36,008 bases of DNA, taken from NCBI GenBank assembly GCA_947168395.1, contig CAMVLT010000039.1, forward strand, positions 1-36,008, written 5' to 3'. The notes under the pieces are model-generated. The model was not told the origin of the DNA and did no database searches. It saw only the letters and a program-made list of their open reading frames with translations. This stretch comes from an uncultured Prevotellaceae bacterium (lineage in GTDB: Bacteria; Bacteroidota; Bacteroidia; Bacteroidales; Bacteroidaceae). This document shows, piece after piece, positions 1 to 7,254 of this stretch; positions within the stretch are counted from its first letter, which is position 1, and the number at the start of each line of letters is the position of its first letter. Both the position numbers and the translations under genes were made by a program.

Positions 1-1
1 T

Positions 2-88
2 GCTCGGAGTTTGATAGCGAACGGAGTTCCGAAAGACGTTATCATCAAGAGCCTTTGGCTTACGCCAGAGGAGATAGAACTATTATAG
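2..88 (+). CDS. C-terminal end of an Rpn-type PD-(D/E)XK nuclease/putative transposase (partial, cut by window edge)
   Basis: Only the last 28 codons are inside the window, ending at TAG 86-88. The reading contains IANGVPKDVIIKSL followed by LTPEEIELL. This matches the C-terminal tail usual in Bacteroidetes Rpn/PD-(D/E)XK nuclease family transposase proteins, a short helix-turn-helix-like segment on which many copies of the family end. The catalytic part lies upstream of the window, so intactness cannot be judged. A second, opposite-strand fragment of the same family lies about 80 bp downstream, which suggests this edge is a scarred family locus. Family assignment comes from recognising the tail only. 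Confidence 0.6.
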   Translation, partial: ARSLIANGVPKDVIIKSLWLTPEEIELL

Positions 89-168
89 GAGACGTCGAAA
101 GAGGGACTGCTGATCATTTTCTGAGCGAATAGCCTCCCTACGCCTCCACTTCCACTCAGTTCGATTAT

Positions 169-300
169 TTATCCGTTTCCTCGGCCGAAAGTCCGGTCGT
201 TTGCATAATCAGTTCGGCAGTCGTGGATGAACTCGTCGGGGGCGCTCTTGAAACCCATGTCGTTGACAAGGCTCAGGCAGTAGACGGGCTGGATGAGGCG
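169..300 (-). pseudogene. Internal fragment of an Rpn-type PD-(D/E)XK nuclease gene
   Basis: On the minus strand the reading contains IQPVYCLSLVNDMGFKSAPD and then EFIHD, a segment typical of the region just after the nuclease core in Bacteroidetes Rpn/transposase-like proteins. After EFIHD the similarity stops and the frame runs into a stop at 169-171. The N-terminal nuclease core and the C-terminal tail are absent, so this is a remnant. It starts directly downstream of a good minus-strand promoter (319-350), as if the sequence between promoter and mid-gene had been deleted. It could be a scar of the same element whose tail ends at position 88. Confidence 0.5.
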
Positions 301-318
301 TCGTTTGCAATTCGCTGG

Positions 319-350
319 CAAAGTTACGAATAATTCCCGTCGCAGCCAAA
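319..350 (-). promoter_or_regulatory. Bacteroidetes-type promoter, minus strand
   Basis: Read on the minus strand: TTTG (347-350), exactly 20 nt, then TAACTTTG (319-326). This fits the Bacteroides -33/-7 consensus TTTG-N19-21-TAnnTTTG. It points only at the nuclease fragment at 169-300, so it may be a relic promoter. Confidence 0.6.
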
Positions 351-366
351 CATTCTGCCTGAAAAG

Positions 367-398
367 TTTGGCGGTTTGCCTGCTTTTGCCTATCTTTG
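367..398 (+). promoter_or_regulatory. Bacteroidetes-type promoter for the helix-hairpin-helix gene
   Basis: TTTG at 367-370, a 20-nt spacer, and TATCTTTG at 391-398. Transcription would start near 405, about 35 nt before the TTG start at 439. It diverges from the minus-strand promoter at 319-350, leaving only 16 nt between the two -33 boxes. Confidence 0.65.
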
Positions 399-438
399 CG
401 GTGAAATTGCTAAAAGGAACTGACACATTATAGGAGCA

Positions 439-2418
439 TTGAAAACCGTTGTTGCCGTGATATTGCTGATGCTCCCCATTGTCGCATACAGTCAGGAGGG
501 GCGGCCGTGGGAGGAGCTTTTGGCCAATGTGCTGACGGCTGAAGACCTGGAAGCGGCGACGTGGGAGGACACCTACGAGATGCTGTGCGAACTGGAACAA
601 CAGCCGATGAACCTGAACACGGCTACCCGCGAGGACCTGGAGTCGCTGCCTTTCCTCTCAGAAAGACAGGTGGAGGACCTGATGGAGTACCTATACCGAT
701 ACGGCACGATGAAATCGCTGAACGAGCTGCGGATGATACGCTCACTGGACCACGTCCAGATAGCCCTGCTGCGCTACTTCACCTTTGTGGAAGAAGAGCA
801 CAAGGAAACATACCCACCCGTGAAAGACATCCTGCAATACGGACGGCACGAGGCTATGGCAAACGTGCGTATACCTTTTTATAAAAGGAAAGGCGACAAC
901 AACGGCTATCTCGGCTACCCCTACCGCCACTGGCTGCGCTACCAGTTCAACTACCGCGACTACGTGAAGGCGGGACTGATAGGGTCGCAGGATGCCGGCG
1001 AGCCCTTCTTCGCCCACCAGAACACGACGGGCTACGACTGTTACTCCTACTACGTGCAGGTCAAGCACCTCGGCCGGTTGGAGAATGCCATCGTGGGGAA
1101 ATACAAGCTGTCGATAGGCATGGGACTTGTGGTGAACAACAGCTTCGGCATGGGCAAACTGGCCACCCTCCAACAGCTGGGACGCAACAACACCACCATC
1201 CGTCCGCATTCGTCACGTTCGCAGACCGATTATCTGCAAGGTGCAGCCGCTACCGTCAGACTGTCGCCAAAATGGCAGGCTACAGCCTTTGCCTCCTACC
1301 GTCCGTTCGATGCTACGCTGAACGCCGACGGTGCGGCGCGCACCATCGTCACCGATGGCTACCACCGCACTCCCACCGAAATGGGAAAAAAGAACAACTG
1401 CCACGCCACCGATGCCGGAGCCCACGTAGGCTACCGTCAGGGAGGGCTTCACGCCGGAGCCACCATCCTGTACACCCACTTGGACCGCCCGCTACGGCCT
1501 GATACAAAGACCCTCTACCGACGGCATCAGGCACAGGGCAGCGACTTTCTGAACGTGAGTGCCGACTACGGCTATCTGCATCCCCGATTCTCGCTGAGCG
1601 GCGAGACCGCCATCAACCGCGACGGTGCTGTGGCCACCATCAACACACTGAGCAGCAACGTCGCCGACGGGCTGAACGTACTGCTGCTGCAACGCTTCTA
1701 CAGCTACCGCTACACGGCGCTCTATGCCCGCAGCATGACGGAAGGGAGCCATGTGCAGAACGAGAGCGGCATCTATGCCGGACTGACGTGGCAGCACTCA
1801 CCCCGCCTGCGGCTTCAAGTCTATACCGACTATGCCTACTTTGCCTGGGCCCGCTACCAGGTGTCGCAGTCGTCAAGGGCCTGGGACAACCTGATTACCG
1901 CCACCTACGAGACTGGTAACTGGATGCTGACTGGCCGTTACCGTCTGCATCTGCGGCAACGGGACAACGAGACAAAGCAGGCACTGGCAAACCAGACGGA
2001 GCACAGGGGACGGCTCTCGCTGACGTGGCAGCACGGGACATTCAGCTGCACCACACAGAGCGACGCGGTCTACACGGGGCAAAACGACCGAGGCTACATG
2101 ATGGGTGAGGCCGCCAACTACAAGTGGCGCGACCTCAGACTGAGCCTCAACGGCAGCTACTTCCACACCGACAGCTACGATAGCCGCATCTACGCCTATG
2201 AGCGCAGTCCCCTCTACTCCTTCTCGTTCCCGTCGTTCTACGGCGAAGGCATGCGGTTGGCCATGATGGCGCAAACCGTGCTGATGCAGCGGTTGACCCT
2301 GACCGTCAAGGCAGGCATGACCCGCTACTTCGACCGCAGCACCATAGGCAGTGGCCTGCAACAGATCAACAGCTCCGTGCAGACCGACTTGGACCTGCAA
2401 GTAAGATGGAAACTCTGA
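439..2418 (+). CDS. Helix-hairpin-helix (ComEA-like) protein with a predicted outer-membrane beta-barrel body
   Basis: 659 aa. Signal peptide at residues 1-18, with cleavage likely after VAYS. A ComEA-like helix-hairpin-helix pair lies at about 57-105 and includes NLNTATREDLESLPFLSE. From about 130 onward the sequence alternates aromatic and polar residues (many Y, R, W) as in outer-membrane beta-strands, and it ends in hydrophobic DLQVRWKL. Bacteroidetes carry a family of this size with an N-terminal HhH and a barrel-like body; its role is not established, and DNA binding or uptake is only suggested by the HhH. The start is TTG at 439, preceded by AGGAG at 432-436, with the promoter at 367-398 fitting. 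The gene stops 2 nt short of the convergent GH53 gene. Confidence 0.75.
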   Translation: MKTVVAVILLMLPIVAYSQEGRPWEELLANVLTAEDLEAATWEDTYEMLCELEQQPMNLNTATREDLESLPFLSERQVEDLMEYLYRYGTMKSLNELRMIRSLDHVQIALLRYFTFVEEEHKETYPPVKDILQYGRHEAMANVRIPFYKRKGDNNGYLGYPYRHWLRYQFNYRDYVKAGLIGSQDAGEPFFAHQNTTGYDCYSYYVQVKHLGRLENAIVGKYKLSIGMGLVVNNSFGMGKLATLQQLGRNNTTIRPHSSRSQTDYLQGAAATVRLSPKWQATAFASYRPFDATLNADGAARTIVTDGYHRTPTEMGKKNNCHATDAGAHVGYRQGGLHAGATILYTHLDRPLRPDTKTLYRRHQAQGSDFLNVSADYGYLHPRFSLSGETAINRDGAVATINTLSSNVADGLNVLLLQRFYSYRYTALYARSMTEGSHVQNESGIYAGLTWQHSPRLRLQVYTDYAYFAWARYQVSQSSRAWDNLITATYETGNWMLTGRYRLHLRQRDNETKQALANQTEHRGRLSLTWQHGTFSCTTQSDAVYTGQNDRGYMMGEAANYKWRDLRLSLNGSYFHTDSYDSRIYAYERSPLYSFSFPSFYGEGMRLAMMAQTVLMQRLTLTVKAGMTRYFDRSTIGSGLQQINSSVQTDLDLQVRWKL

Positions 2419-2420
2419 TG

Positions 2421-3671
2421 TTAGCGGACAATCACTATGCGGCCGTTCATGATGTAAAGGCCGGGACGCTGCGGCCGGTTCTCAAACCGCAAGCCCTGAA
2501 GGCTGTACCACGCATTATCATCGGTTCTCAACAACCTGTTCTCCCTTAGCCCCGAAGTGGAGTTGGCAAAGGCTTTCAGCTCGTAGAAAGCCGCGTATGG
2601 CTGACCCGTGTTGTGATTATAGAGGGCAGCATTCCACCAGCCGCTGGTAACGTTCTTGTTGCCATTGTCCTCCGGCCACCACCAGAAAAGTCCTGTCACC
2701 GCCGGATGACGATGGAGCGTCGTGATGAGGTCGGCCGTAAAGCGGCGTTGTCCTTCTTCAGTATAGGGATAGGTACCCGTATAGTCGAACGTGGTGCCTC
2801 CCAAAGCCCAGGCATAGCTATACCCCGTCTCCACCACCATGATGTCCTTCCCATAGCCCTTGCTTTCCAACGTGTTGAGTGCTTTCTCTAACGTGGAAAG
2901 GTTGCCATGAAAGGCCGGATAGTAGCTCAGCCCGATGATGTCGTAGTCGAGAGCGTTCTGCCGCATCCGGTCAAAGAAGTCGGTCAGTACGCCTGTATTG
3001 GGCACCCGCTCGCTGTGCAGCACGATTTTAGCATCGGGGCACTCTTCACGGCATGCCTTCCCAGCCTGCTTCAGCAACGTGAAGAAGCGGTTCCAGTTAG
3101 CCGTGCTGCTGTTGGTGTAACAGCGGTTGGTATTGTTGTTCTTGACAGCGGCCTCTGTTCCCCATAGCATGCCGTAGGATATCTCGTTGCCCGTCTGAAT
3201 CATGTCGGGTGTGGCACCTGCCGCCTTGAGCTGCTGCAGGCAGTCCTTAGTGTACTCATAAACCTTCATAGCCAACTGAGCATCATTCAAGCTCTTCCAT
3301 GCATCAGGCGTCCACTGCTTGCCTGGATCGGCCCAGGTGTCGCTATAATGGAAGTCGAGCAGCAGCGCCATTCCGGCATCCTTGATGCGCTTGCCCAAGG
3401 CCTTGACATAGGCAAGATCCTGACACACAGCCTTGTCGCTGTCTTTCGAGGGGTCGACAAACAGTCGGACGCGCATGGCGTTCAGACCTTCCTCACGGAA
3501 AAAGGTGAGCACATTCTGGACGGTCTTTCCTGTTTTATCCTTATAGACCACGCCTGCACTCTCGTATTTCGGCAACATGGATATGTCACCACCAACAAAT
3601 GGTTGCGCCCCTATGGGGCTAATGAATAGTGAACAGTGAATAATGAATAATAGTAGCAGTTTTCGTTTCAT
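2421..3671 (-). CDS. Glycoside hydrolase family 53, secreted endo-beta-1,4-galactanase
   Basis: 416 aa, about the usual GH53 length plus a C-terminal tag. Family members cut beta-1,4-galactan of type I arabinogalactan (pectin side chains). Signal peptide 1-22, ending IGA-QPF. The TIM barrel opens with FVGGDISMLPKYE. The acid/base is E163 in TGNEISYG and the nucleophile is E281 in VVETGYSYAW; both are present, so the enzyme should be active. The last 30 residues (WYSLQG...RPGLYIMNG) form the C-terminal tag shared with three other secreted proteins in this window. It follows dgt on the same strand across a T-rich spacer. No SusC/SusD pair or other glycan enzyme is beside it, so it is an isolated enzyme rather than part of a visible utilisation locus. 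The hydrophobic part of the signal peptide is encoded by a simple repeat (3621-3652). Confidence 0.92.
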   Translation of the reverse strand: MKRKLLLLFIIHCSLFISPIGAQPFVGGDISMLPKYESAGVVYKDKTGKTVQNVLTFFREEGLNAMRVRLFVDPSKDSDKAVCQDLAYVKALGKRIKDAGMALLLDFHYSDTWADPGKQWTPDAWKSLNDAQLAMKVYEYTKDCLQQLKAAGATPDMIQTGNEISYGMLWGTEAAVKNNNTNRCYTNSSTANWNRFFTLLKQAGKACREECPDAKIVLHSERVPNTGVLTDFFDRMRQNALDYDIIGLSYYPAFHGNLSTLEKALNTLESKGYGKDIMVVETGYSYAWALGGTTFDYTGTYPYTEEGQRRFTADLITTLHRHPAVTGLFWWWPEDNGNKNVTSGWWNAALYNHNTGQPYAAFYELKAFANSTSGLRENRLLRTDDNAWYSLQGLRFENRPQRPGLYIMNGRIVIVR

Positions 3672-3733
3672 AGTCTCATAGTTTTACTTTTTTACCTTTT
3701 TACCTTTTTACTTTTTTACCCTTTTACCTTTAC
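3621..3733. repeat. Low-complexity repeats in the signal-peptide codons of GH53 and the spacer before it
   Basis: 3621-3652 is a repeat of AATGAATAGTGAA-like units inside the GH53 signal-peptide coding region. 3682-3733 is a run of about 8-nt units of the form TTTTTACC or TTTTTACT in the 58-nt spacer between dgt and GH53. Related low-complexity strings occur at 7235-7280 and 14518-14546 in this window. There is no terminator-like hairpin in the spacer. Confidence 0.6.
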
Positions 3734-5088
3734 ACAATCGGCAAGGATATGCCATTGATTTTTTGGTAGACATCGAGGGCATAGACGTCGGTCATGCCGC
3801 TGATATAGTCGATGACGGCCATGAGACGGGTCTCGAGGTCGTCGCTATGGATGGCGTACTGGCTGGACACACGACCTATCAACTGCTGAGAATAGTAGCG
3901 GTCGGGGTGCATGATGGCCTCCACCATCTGCGACATCAGCGTCTCCATGATTTTATAACCAGACAGTTCTACATCGAGCACAATCTTACTACGATAGATG
4001 CGCTGCATCGAGAGTTTGGCGCATCGCTGATAGGCTTCGGCCTGCAACGGCGCTATATGGTCGATGAGGGCACCCGTGAACTGGCCATTGAGGATTTCCG
4101 CTTCGTGGTCGACGAATGCCTTCACACACTCATTCTCCAACTTGCCGATGACGCAGGCACGCAGGTAAACCACTTTCTCGTTGTCGTCGGTCAGTCCCTC
4201 GTCTTCTATGCGCTTCAGGATGTGATTTCGGGCGGTTTCATCGAAGAAGTCCAGCAGCAGTTCGGCTATCTCGCCATAGCTCAGAAGCTTCAGTTTATGC
4301 GCATCCTCGAGGTCCATAATCTCGTAACAGATGTCGTCGGCAGCCTCCACAAGGTAGACCAGCGGATGTCGCACATAACGTAGTGGCTCACCAGGCTGCG
4401 AGATGCAAAAGATGCCCAATTCATCGGCAATGCGCCGATAGGCATCCTTCTCCGAACAGAAGAATCCGAACTTCCCCTTCTTCGAGGCTGTCGATGAGGC
4501 GTAGGGGTACTTCACGATGCTGGCCAGCGTGGAGTAGGTCATGACGAAGCCGCCCTGCCGTCGTCCCTCAAACTGGTGGGTTAGCAGACGGAAGGCGTTG
4601 GCGTTGCCTTCGAAGTGAGTGATGTCGTCCCAAAACTCATGGCCTACGAACCGTTGCAGGTCGCAGCCCGGTCCCTCCGTGAAAAAGGTCTGGATGGCTT
4701 TCTCGCCAGAATGGCCGAATGGGGGATTGCCCATGTCGTGAGCCAAGCAGGCGGTAGATACAATTTGCCCGATTTCATCGAACAATGTGTCGCGCAGTTC
4801 AGGGTGCTGTTGCGTCAAGATGCGCGATACGTCATTACCCAACGACATGCCCACCGAGGCCACTTCCAACGAGTGGGTCAGCCTGTTGTGGACGAAGACA
4901 CTACCCGGCAAAGGAAACACTTGCGTCTTGTTTTGCAGACGGCGGAACGGCGCCGAGAATATCAGCCGGTCGTAGTCGCGCTTGAACTCCGTGCGGACAT
5001 CGTGCCGCTCAGGATGGCGGTGCTCCTGCCCTAACCGCTTGTTGCTTATCAGTTGCTGCCAGTTCATCGTATGCTGCATGTCAACCAT
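3730..5088 (-). CDS. dgt: Deoxyguanosinetriphosphate triphosphohydrolase (dGTPase), HD superfamily
   Basis: 452 aa. It hydrolyses dGTP (and possibly other dNTPs) to the deoxynucleoside and triphosphate in the cytoplasm. The HD-domain metal ligands are visible: H72 in RLTHSLEV, H117-D118 in CLAHDMGNPPFGHSGE, and H126. The N-terminal FSAPFRRLQNKTQVFPL segment is characteristic of dGTPase-type HD proteins, and VEAADDICYEIMD (about 250) carries later family residues. The ATG at 5088 overlaps the stop codon of the upstream nuclease by one base (TAATG), which points to translational coupling; internal ATGs at 5079 and 5067 are alternatives. The same strand continues into the GH53 gene after a T-rich spacer. 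Confidence 0.9.
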   Translation of the reverse strand: MVDMQHTMNWQQLISNKRLGQEHRHPERHDVRTEFKRDYDRLIFSAPFRRLQNKTQVFPLPGSVFVHNRLTHSLEVASVGMSLGNDVSRILTQQHPELRDTLFDEIGQIVSTACLAHDMGNPPFGHSGEKAIQTFFTEGPGCDLQRFVGHEFWDDITHFEGNANAFRLLTHQFEGRRQGGFVMTYSTLASIVKYPYASSTASKKGKFGFFCSEKDAYRRIADELGIFCISQPGEPLRYVRHPLVYLVEAADDICYEIMDLEDAHKLKLLSYGEIAELLLDFFDETARNHILKRIEDEGLTDDNEKVVYLRACVIGKLENECVKAFVDHEAEILNGQFTGALIDHIAPLQAEAYQRCAKLSMQRIYRSKIVLDVELSGYKIMETLMSQMVEAIMHPDRYYSQQLIGRVSSQYAIHSDDLETRLMAVIDYISGMTDVYALDVYQKINGISLPIV

Positions 5089-5954
5089 TATTTCACTTGC
5101 ACTATTCTGTACTCCTCAATGGTACGGCAGTCCTTGTTGATGTTCAGTCCGATGGCCCAGACGGGGCGTGCGTCGGCGGCAAAGCGCACGGCGTAGTCCT
5201 TCTTGATAATCTGGTCGGTGGCCTCGTCAGCGGTCTTGCCGTACTTCAGCTCAATGATGTAGATGCAGTCGGGCAACTTTAGGGCTATGTCCATGCGCCC
5301 GTCGCTGGTCTGATTCTCAGCCTGCACGTCGGCACCGACACTCATAAGAGCGGCGTAGATGAGGCTCTGGTAGAGCTGTTCGTTTTGGTTCTTGTCCGTA
5401 ATAGAGTAAGGTATGCCCGCATACCAGCGACGTATGGTCTCAATAAACTGCTCAATGGTAATCTCTTTGAACCGCAGGTCGTTGTAGGCATTGCCAAGTG
5501 TGTCTCCGCTGCCTACGTAGTCCTCCATATAGTATTTGTAGAGCGAGAGAGAGAAACCTTCGCGCACTTCGCCGTTGGGGAAACCCAAGGTGAATTTCCG
5601 CGTCAGCGGGTTGTATTCCTTTAGCGTCAGGTAGCCACTTTGGTACAGCACAGGGATGGGGTCGGTAATGCGCTCAGTGGGAGCATCAAACCGCTCCAAG
5701 CTGGCCTGATAGTGCTCTATCTGCTGCAGGCTGATGCTGTGCTGCCGCATGACATTGACCAGCATGGTCGGTGTGCCCGTGGAGAACCAGAAGTTCATGA
5801 TGTCGCCCATAGCAAAGGCGTTCACTAAACTCCAGGGGCAATAAACGTCGGTGAAGTGGTTGCTGAAATGGTAGCCGTCGTAGGTCTCCTTCAATTTTGC
5901 CACCACGTCATCGTAGCCAACGGCGTAACCAAATGTTTCGTTCTTTTGTTGCAT
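5088..5954 (-). CDS. N-terminally truncated AAA-ATPase-like/PD-(D/E)XK nuclease protein
   Basis: 288 aa. It matches the C-terminal half of the large Bacteroidetes family joining an AAA-ATPase-like domain to a PD-(D/E)XK nuclease (usually about 520 aa). KLKETYDGYHFS near residue 22 is the family's mid-protein signature. The nuclease core is at about 225-250, with D in SDGRMDIAL and ExK in YIIELKYGK. The ATPase part with its Walker motifs is missing. The ATG at 5954 is chosen because the promoter at 5976-6007 would start transcription near 5969; a longer reading from TTG at 5978 would begin inside the -7 box. It overlaps dgt by one base. The protein may be a relic or a nuclease-only form; family members have no firmly known function. 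Confidence 0.7.
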   Translation of the reverse strand: MQQKNETFGYAVGYDDVVAKLKETYDGYHFSNHFTDVYCPWSLVNAFAMGDIMNFWFSTGTPTMLVNVMRQHSISLQQIEHYQASLERFDAPTERITDPIPVLYQSGYLTLKEYNPLTRKFTLGFPNGEVREGFSLSLYKYYMEDYVGSGDTLGNAYNDLRFKEITIEQFIETIRRWYAGIPYSITDKNQNEQLYQSLIYAALMSVGADVQAENQTSDGRMDIALKLPDCIYIIELKYGKTADEATDQIIKKDYAVRFAADARPVWAIGLNINKDCRTIEEYRIVQVK

Positions 5955-5975
5955 ACCAAATATTCTGTTTGCCTG

Positions 5976-6007
5976 CAAAGTTACGAAAAAACGGGCGAAC
6001 CACCAAA
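5976..6007 (-). promoter_or_regulatory. Bacteroidetes-type promoter for the truncated nuclease and dgt
   Basis: Minus strand: TTTG (6004-6007), 20 nt, TAACTTTG (5976-5983). The predicted transcript start is near 5969, about 15 nt before the ATG at 5954. Its -7 core, TTCGTAACTTTGC, is the same as that of the minus-strand promoter at 319-350. Confidence 0.7.
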
Positions 6008-6131
6008 CGATTCGTCCGCTTTTTCAAATTATAACTGCCAGTTTCCCTCCGCGCAGTAGCTGATGACCTGGGAAGAGCTTGTCAATGAACTGGACGATTG
6101 ATTTCACCACAGAGTTCTCCAAGGGTGCTAA

Positions 6132-6284
6132 GGTGCCCGCGTGGTTATGCTCACTTACTATGTGTCAGAAGCGGAAGGTAAAGTCCATTTCCTGATTATT
6201 TATGATAAGTCTGATGCTGATACCGTCGACGTTAAAGTCGTACAGAAATATGTGGCTGAACTTGACTTTCAAGTGATCTGTTAG
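6132..6284 (+). pseudogene. C-terminal remnant of a RelE/ParE-like toxin
   Basis: The plus strand reads GARVVMLTYYVSEAEGKVHF, then LIIYDKSDADTVDVKVVQKY, ending at TAG 6282-6284. The order 'GARV-tyyv...g.vhfl-iYdKsda' is the C-terminal core of RelE/HigB-type mRNA interferase toxins. An in-frame TAA sits immediately upstream (6129-6131), and the N-terminal half is replaced by sequence resembling an intergenic repeat (CACCACAGAG...). The remaining ATG at 6147 would give only 45 aa. No antitoxin gene is next to it. I read it as a dead remnant; the assignment rests on motif recognition. Confidence 0.45.
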
Positions 6285-6352
6285 CGTGTAACCCTTAGGG
6301 TATCCGGGTTGCAGGGTATGGATTAGAGGGAGCGAGGGTAGGGGTTAGCACC

Positions 6353-6440
6353 GTTTGCGTAGGCGCAAATAACCGTTCGCGTACGCGCAAACAACAGTTT
6401 GCGTTGGCGCAAATGTCCGTTCGCGTAGGCGCAAATACAA
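6353..6440. repeat. Four tandem 22-bp units, each an imperfect palindrome
   Basis: Units at 6353-6374, 6375-6396, 6397-6418 and 6419-6440. Consensus GTTYGCGTAGGCGCAAAT plus four variable bases. Within each unit TTTGCG and CGCAAA form inverted arms around four bases. Units 1 and 3 begin GTTTGCG and units 2 and 4 begin GTTCGCG, so the array looks like two copies of a 44-bp pair. There are no unique spacers, so it is not a CRISPR array. Confidence 0.8.
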
Positions 6441-6468
6441 TCGCTTATTTTCTCTATGATACTAAAAA

Positions 6469-6580
6469 GGGGGCACGTTGGGGGCACCATAGGGGCATGT
6501 TTTTTAGCCAAAGGTACCCCCGTTAAGTGATTGACTATTAAGTTAATAAGTAAAATAGGGGCACAGGGGGCACGTTTTTT
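6469..6580. repeat. G-rich dispersed repeats with the GGGGGCACGTT motif
   Basis: GGGGGCACGTT occurs exactly at 6469-6479 and 6566-6576, with shorter variants between them (GGGGGCACC, GGGGCATG, GGGGCACA). T runs follow at 6500-6505 and 6575-6580. No coding sense is seen. It could be the edge of a lost mobile element, but no target duplication is visible. Confidence 0.5.
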
Positions 6581-6646
6581 CGCTTTTTACTTTATGTGAG
6601 CATCTTATTCAGATAGATGCAATCGTAGCTCGCCGATTCTTTTTTT

Positions 6647-6676
6647 CACCACTGAGGACACGGAGGACACAAAGCC
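6647..6676. repeat. GAGGACAC-type short repeat
   Basis: CACCACTGAGGACACGGAGG followed by ACACAAAG. A related start (CACCACAGAG) occurs at about 6105 beside the toxin remnant. This looks like a dispersed intergenic repeat in two degraded copies. Confidence 0.4.
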
Positions 6677-6757
6677 CCCTCTGAGGTGCTAATAACGACT
6701 GAGCAGTTACCAAATAGCGACCAATCTGCAAAAATATATAAAATAAGATGTGAAAAG

Positions 6758-6789
6758 TATGGTGGTTTCAGGATAATTGAGTAATTTTG
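6758..6789 (+). promoter_or_regulatory. Probable Bacteroidetes-type promoter for the dut operon
   Basis: TAATTTTG at 6782-6789 matches the -7 box TAnnTTTG. Exactly 20 nt upstream is TATG (6758-6761), three of four bases of the -33 TTTG. The start of transcription would be near 6796, about 14 nt before the dut ATG. Confidence 0.5.
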
Positions 6790-6809
6790 CACTCTAATAG
6801 TAATAAGGT

Positions 6810-7244
6810 ATGAAGATACAAGTCGTGAATAGGGGGCATCAGCCCCTGCCGCAGTATGCCACACCCCAGAGTGCGGGCATGGATTTGCGTGCCAACCTGG
6901 AGGAGCCAATCACGCTGAAACCGCTGGAGCGTAGGCTCATTCCTACGGGACTGCATATAGCACTGCCTGCTGGCTACGAGGCACAGGTAAGGCCGCGCAG
7001 CGGACTGGCACTGAAGAAAGGCATCACCGTGCTGAATTCCCCAGGCACCATCGATGCTGATTATCGCGGTGAAATCGGCGTTTTGCTTATCAATCTGTCA
7101 CAGGACGACTTCATTGTGAACGACGGCGAGCGCATAGCCCAGATGATTATTGCCCGCCATGAACAGGGCGAGTTCGTTGAGGTGGACGTGCTTGACGAGA
7201 CGGAACGTGGCGAAGGTGGGTACGGACATACGGGAGTGAAGTGA
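6810..7244 (+). CDS. dut: dUTP diphosphatase (dUTPase)
   Basis: 144 aa, the normal size of trimeric dUTPases. It converts dUTP to dUMP and pyrophosphate, keeping uracil out of DNA and supplying dUMP for thymidylate. All five motifs are present in order: AGMDLRA (22-28), RPRSGLA (61-67), the [10 protein letters not shown] stretch with the catalytic Asp (79-88), RIAQMII (107-113), and the C-terminal [10 protein letters not shown] arm (132-141), whose aromatic residue is Tyr rather than the more common Phe. It is first in a four-gene plus-strand operon. The TPR gene begins 10 nt after its stop. Confidence 0.97.
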   Translation: MKIQVVNRGHQPLPQYATPQSAGMDLRANLEEPITLKPLERRLIPTGLHIALPAGYEAQVRPRSGLALKKGITVLNSPGTIDADYRGEIGVLLINLSQDDFIVNDGERIAQMIIARHEQGEFVEVDVLDETERGEGGYGHTGVK

Positions 7245-7254
7245 AAAGTGAGAA

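Larger units (their letters stand above)
6008..6809. other. Intergenic stretch of about 800 bp with gene remnants and repeats
   Basis: No intact gene was found between the nuclease promoter and dut. The stretch holds a RelE-like remnant (6132-6284), a 22-bp palindromic tandem repeat (6353-6440), G-rich GGGGCAC repeats (6469-6580), a GAGGACAC-type repeat (6647-6676) and the dut promoter (6758-6789). Open frames across it are short and made of repeat. A short in-frame stretch at about 6061-6099 (reading MTWEELVNELDD) might be further debris of a toxin-antitoxin gene, but it is too short to assign. Confidence 0.6.

Noticed and set aside
2421..5088. Polysaccharide utilisation locus around the GH53 gene
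   Set aside because: No SusC/SusD-like pair, sensor or other carbohydrate enzyme next to it; neighbours are a dGTPase and a truncated nuclease.
6353..6440. Possible CRISPR array
   Set aside because: Units are contiguous with no unique spacers, and no cas genes are present.
6323..6511. Minus-strand 62-codon frame reading ICAYANG repeats
   Set aside because: It is simply the translation of the 22-bp palindromic repeat plus the G-rich repeat; no start context or conserved domain.
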